Assembly (NCBI GenBank): GCA_934373375.1
Contig: CAKROP010000164.1
Coordinates: 1 to 5,520, forward strand
Length of the DNA stretch: 5,520 bases
Reading direction: 5' to 3'
From: an uncultured Anaerosacchariphilus sp.
GTDB taxonomy: Bacteria; Bacillota; Clostridia; Lachnospirales; Lachnospiraceae
Numbering within the stretch: position 1 is the first letter of the stretch; the number at the start of each line of letters is the position of its first letter. Below the pieces are notes generated by a model that worked only from the letters and a program-made list of their open reading frames with translations, made no database searches and was not told the origin of the DNA. Position numbers and translations under genes: made by a program. Shown one piece after another: positions 5,174 to 5,520 of this stretch.

Positions 5174-5520
5174 ATGCAGCGTCGAAGCCGTCATACCATC
5201 GCAAAGCTTTCCCTTACGGAAAAGCTTTGTTTTATCATGCTTACCCTTTTTCTTATCAGCCTTCTGCCGGTCTGCAGACTGGCCTTTTACGCGCATCCCG
5301 CCGGAGATGACTATGCGTACGGCGTAGCGGCGCACCTTGCCTGGACTGATACCCATTCTCTTTTTGCCGTTCTCGCAGCGGCTGTTTCCAATGTAAAGGG
5401 CTACTATACTTCCTGGCAGGGAACGTATTCTTCTATCTTCCTGATGTCGCTGCAGCCGGCCATTTTCAGTCAGCGTCTTTATTTTCTGACCACATTTCTG
5501 ATGCTTTTTATGGTAATCGG
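5174..5520 (+). CDS. Polytopic membrane protein, GT-C/DUF6056-like N-terminus, 3' end cut by window edge
   Basis: Only the first 115 codons lie in the window, with no stop. The start ATG follows AGGAG by eight bases and sits about 33 bases downstream of a strong promoter, so the start is well supported. A basic N-terminus (QRRSRH) leads into a first membrane segment (about 19-38). Next comes an extracellular-looking loop with HPAGDDYAYG (41-50, D45-D46), a moderately hydrophobic stretch (about 59-72), the segment YYTSWQGTYSS (77-87), and another hydrophobic segment (about 101-115). An acidic pair just after TM1 followed by a Y..W.G block is what I associate with GT-C-fold membrane glycosyltransferases and the DUF6056 group. 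That assignment is from memory and rests on a fragment. It is divergent from the rhamnose operon and probably shares its control region. A role in assembling or decorating the same glycan is inference. Confidence 0.8.
   Translation, partial: MQRRSRHTIAKLSLTEKLCFIMLTLFLISLLPVCRLAFYAHPAGDDYAYGVAAHLAWTDTHSLFAVLAAAVSNVKGYYTSWQGTYSSIFLMSLQPAIFSQRLYFLTTFLMLFMVI

Noticed and set aside
4976..5356. Upstream extension of the rfbB open frame to a 487-residue product
   Set aside because: The extra 127 codons run through both promoters and antisense to the start of the divergent gene. The true start has CGGAGG and begins directly with the Rossmann motif.
1..5520. CRISPR array, tRNA/rRNA genes, insertion sequence or phage genes
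   Set aside because: No regularly spaced repeats, RNA-gene signatures, transposase or terminal inverted repeats were seen on either strand.

Overview
The window looks like a cell-surface polysaccharide locus from a Gram-positive Clostridia-type bacterium, most likely Lachnospiraceae. The assignment is inference. It rests on strong purine-rich Shine-Dalgarno sites before every gene, roughly balanced base composition, typical Firmicutes-like sigma-A promoters, and the pairing of dTDP-rhamnose synthesis genes with a Wzm/Wzt (TagG/TagH)-type ABC exporter. No taxonomic marker gene is present.

Layout. Six genes lie head-to-tail on the minus strand, reading from right to left: rfbB (4975-3893), rfbA (3733-2864), rfbC (2828-2277), an unnamed coiled-coil membrane protein (2275-1454), an ABC-2 type permease (1467-679) and the ABC ATPase (669 to beyond position 1, so cut by the edge). 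Spacing is very tight from rfbC onward: 1 bp, then a 14-bp overlap, then 9 bp. This indicates one transcript with translational coupling. The only sizeable internal gap, 159 bp between rfbB and rfbA, carries a nested inverted repeat and duplicated short motifs. To the right is a 198-bp divergent control region (4976-5173) with back-to-back sigma-A-type promoters and a set of 11-bp-phased TTTGAC direct repeats. A plus-strand gene then starts at 5174 and runs off the right edge. It encodes the start of a polytopic membrane protein resembling GT-C-type or DUF6056-like enzymes.

How the genes fit together. RfbA makes dTDP-glucose, RfbB dehydrates it to the 4-keto-6-deoxy sugar, and RfbC epimerises it at C3 and C5 to dTDP-4-keto-L-rhamnose. 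The last enzyme, RfbD reductase, is not in the window. The permease and ATPase would carry a finished lipid-linked glycan (a rhamnose-containing polymer or teichoic-acid-like glycan) across the membrane. The protein encoded between the sugar genes and the exporter has a soluble beta-rich N-terminal part, a coiled coil and a C-terminal membrane hairpin. It overlaps the permease gene and is the best candidate here for something poorly described: a membrane-tethered accessory subunit of the exporter or of the glycan-synthesis complex.

The two edge genes (1-669 minus and 5174-5520 plus) have no stop codon inside the window and were read directly from the sequence.
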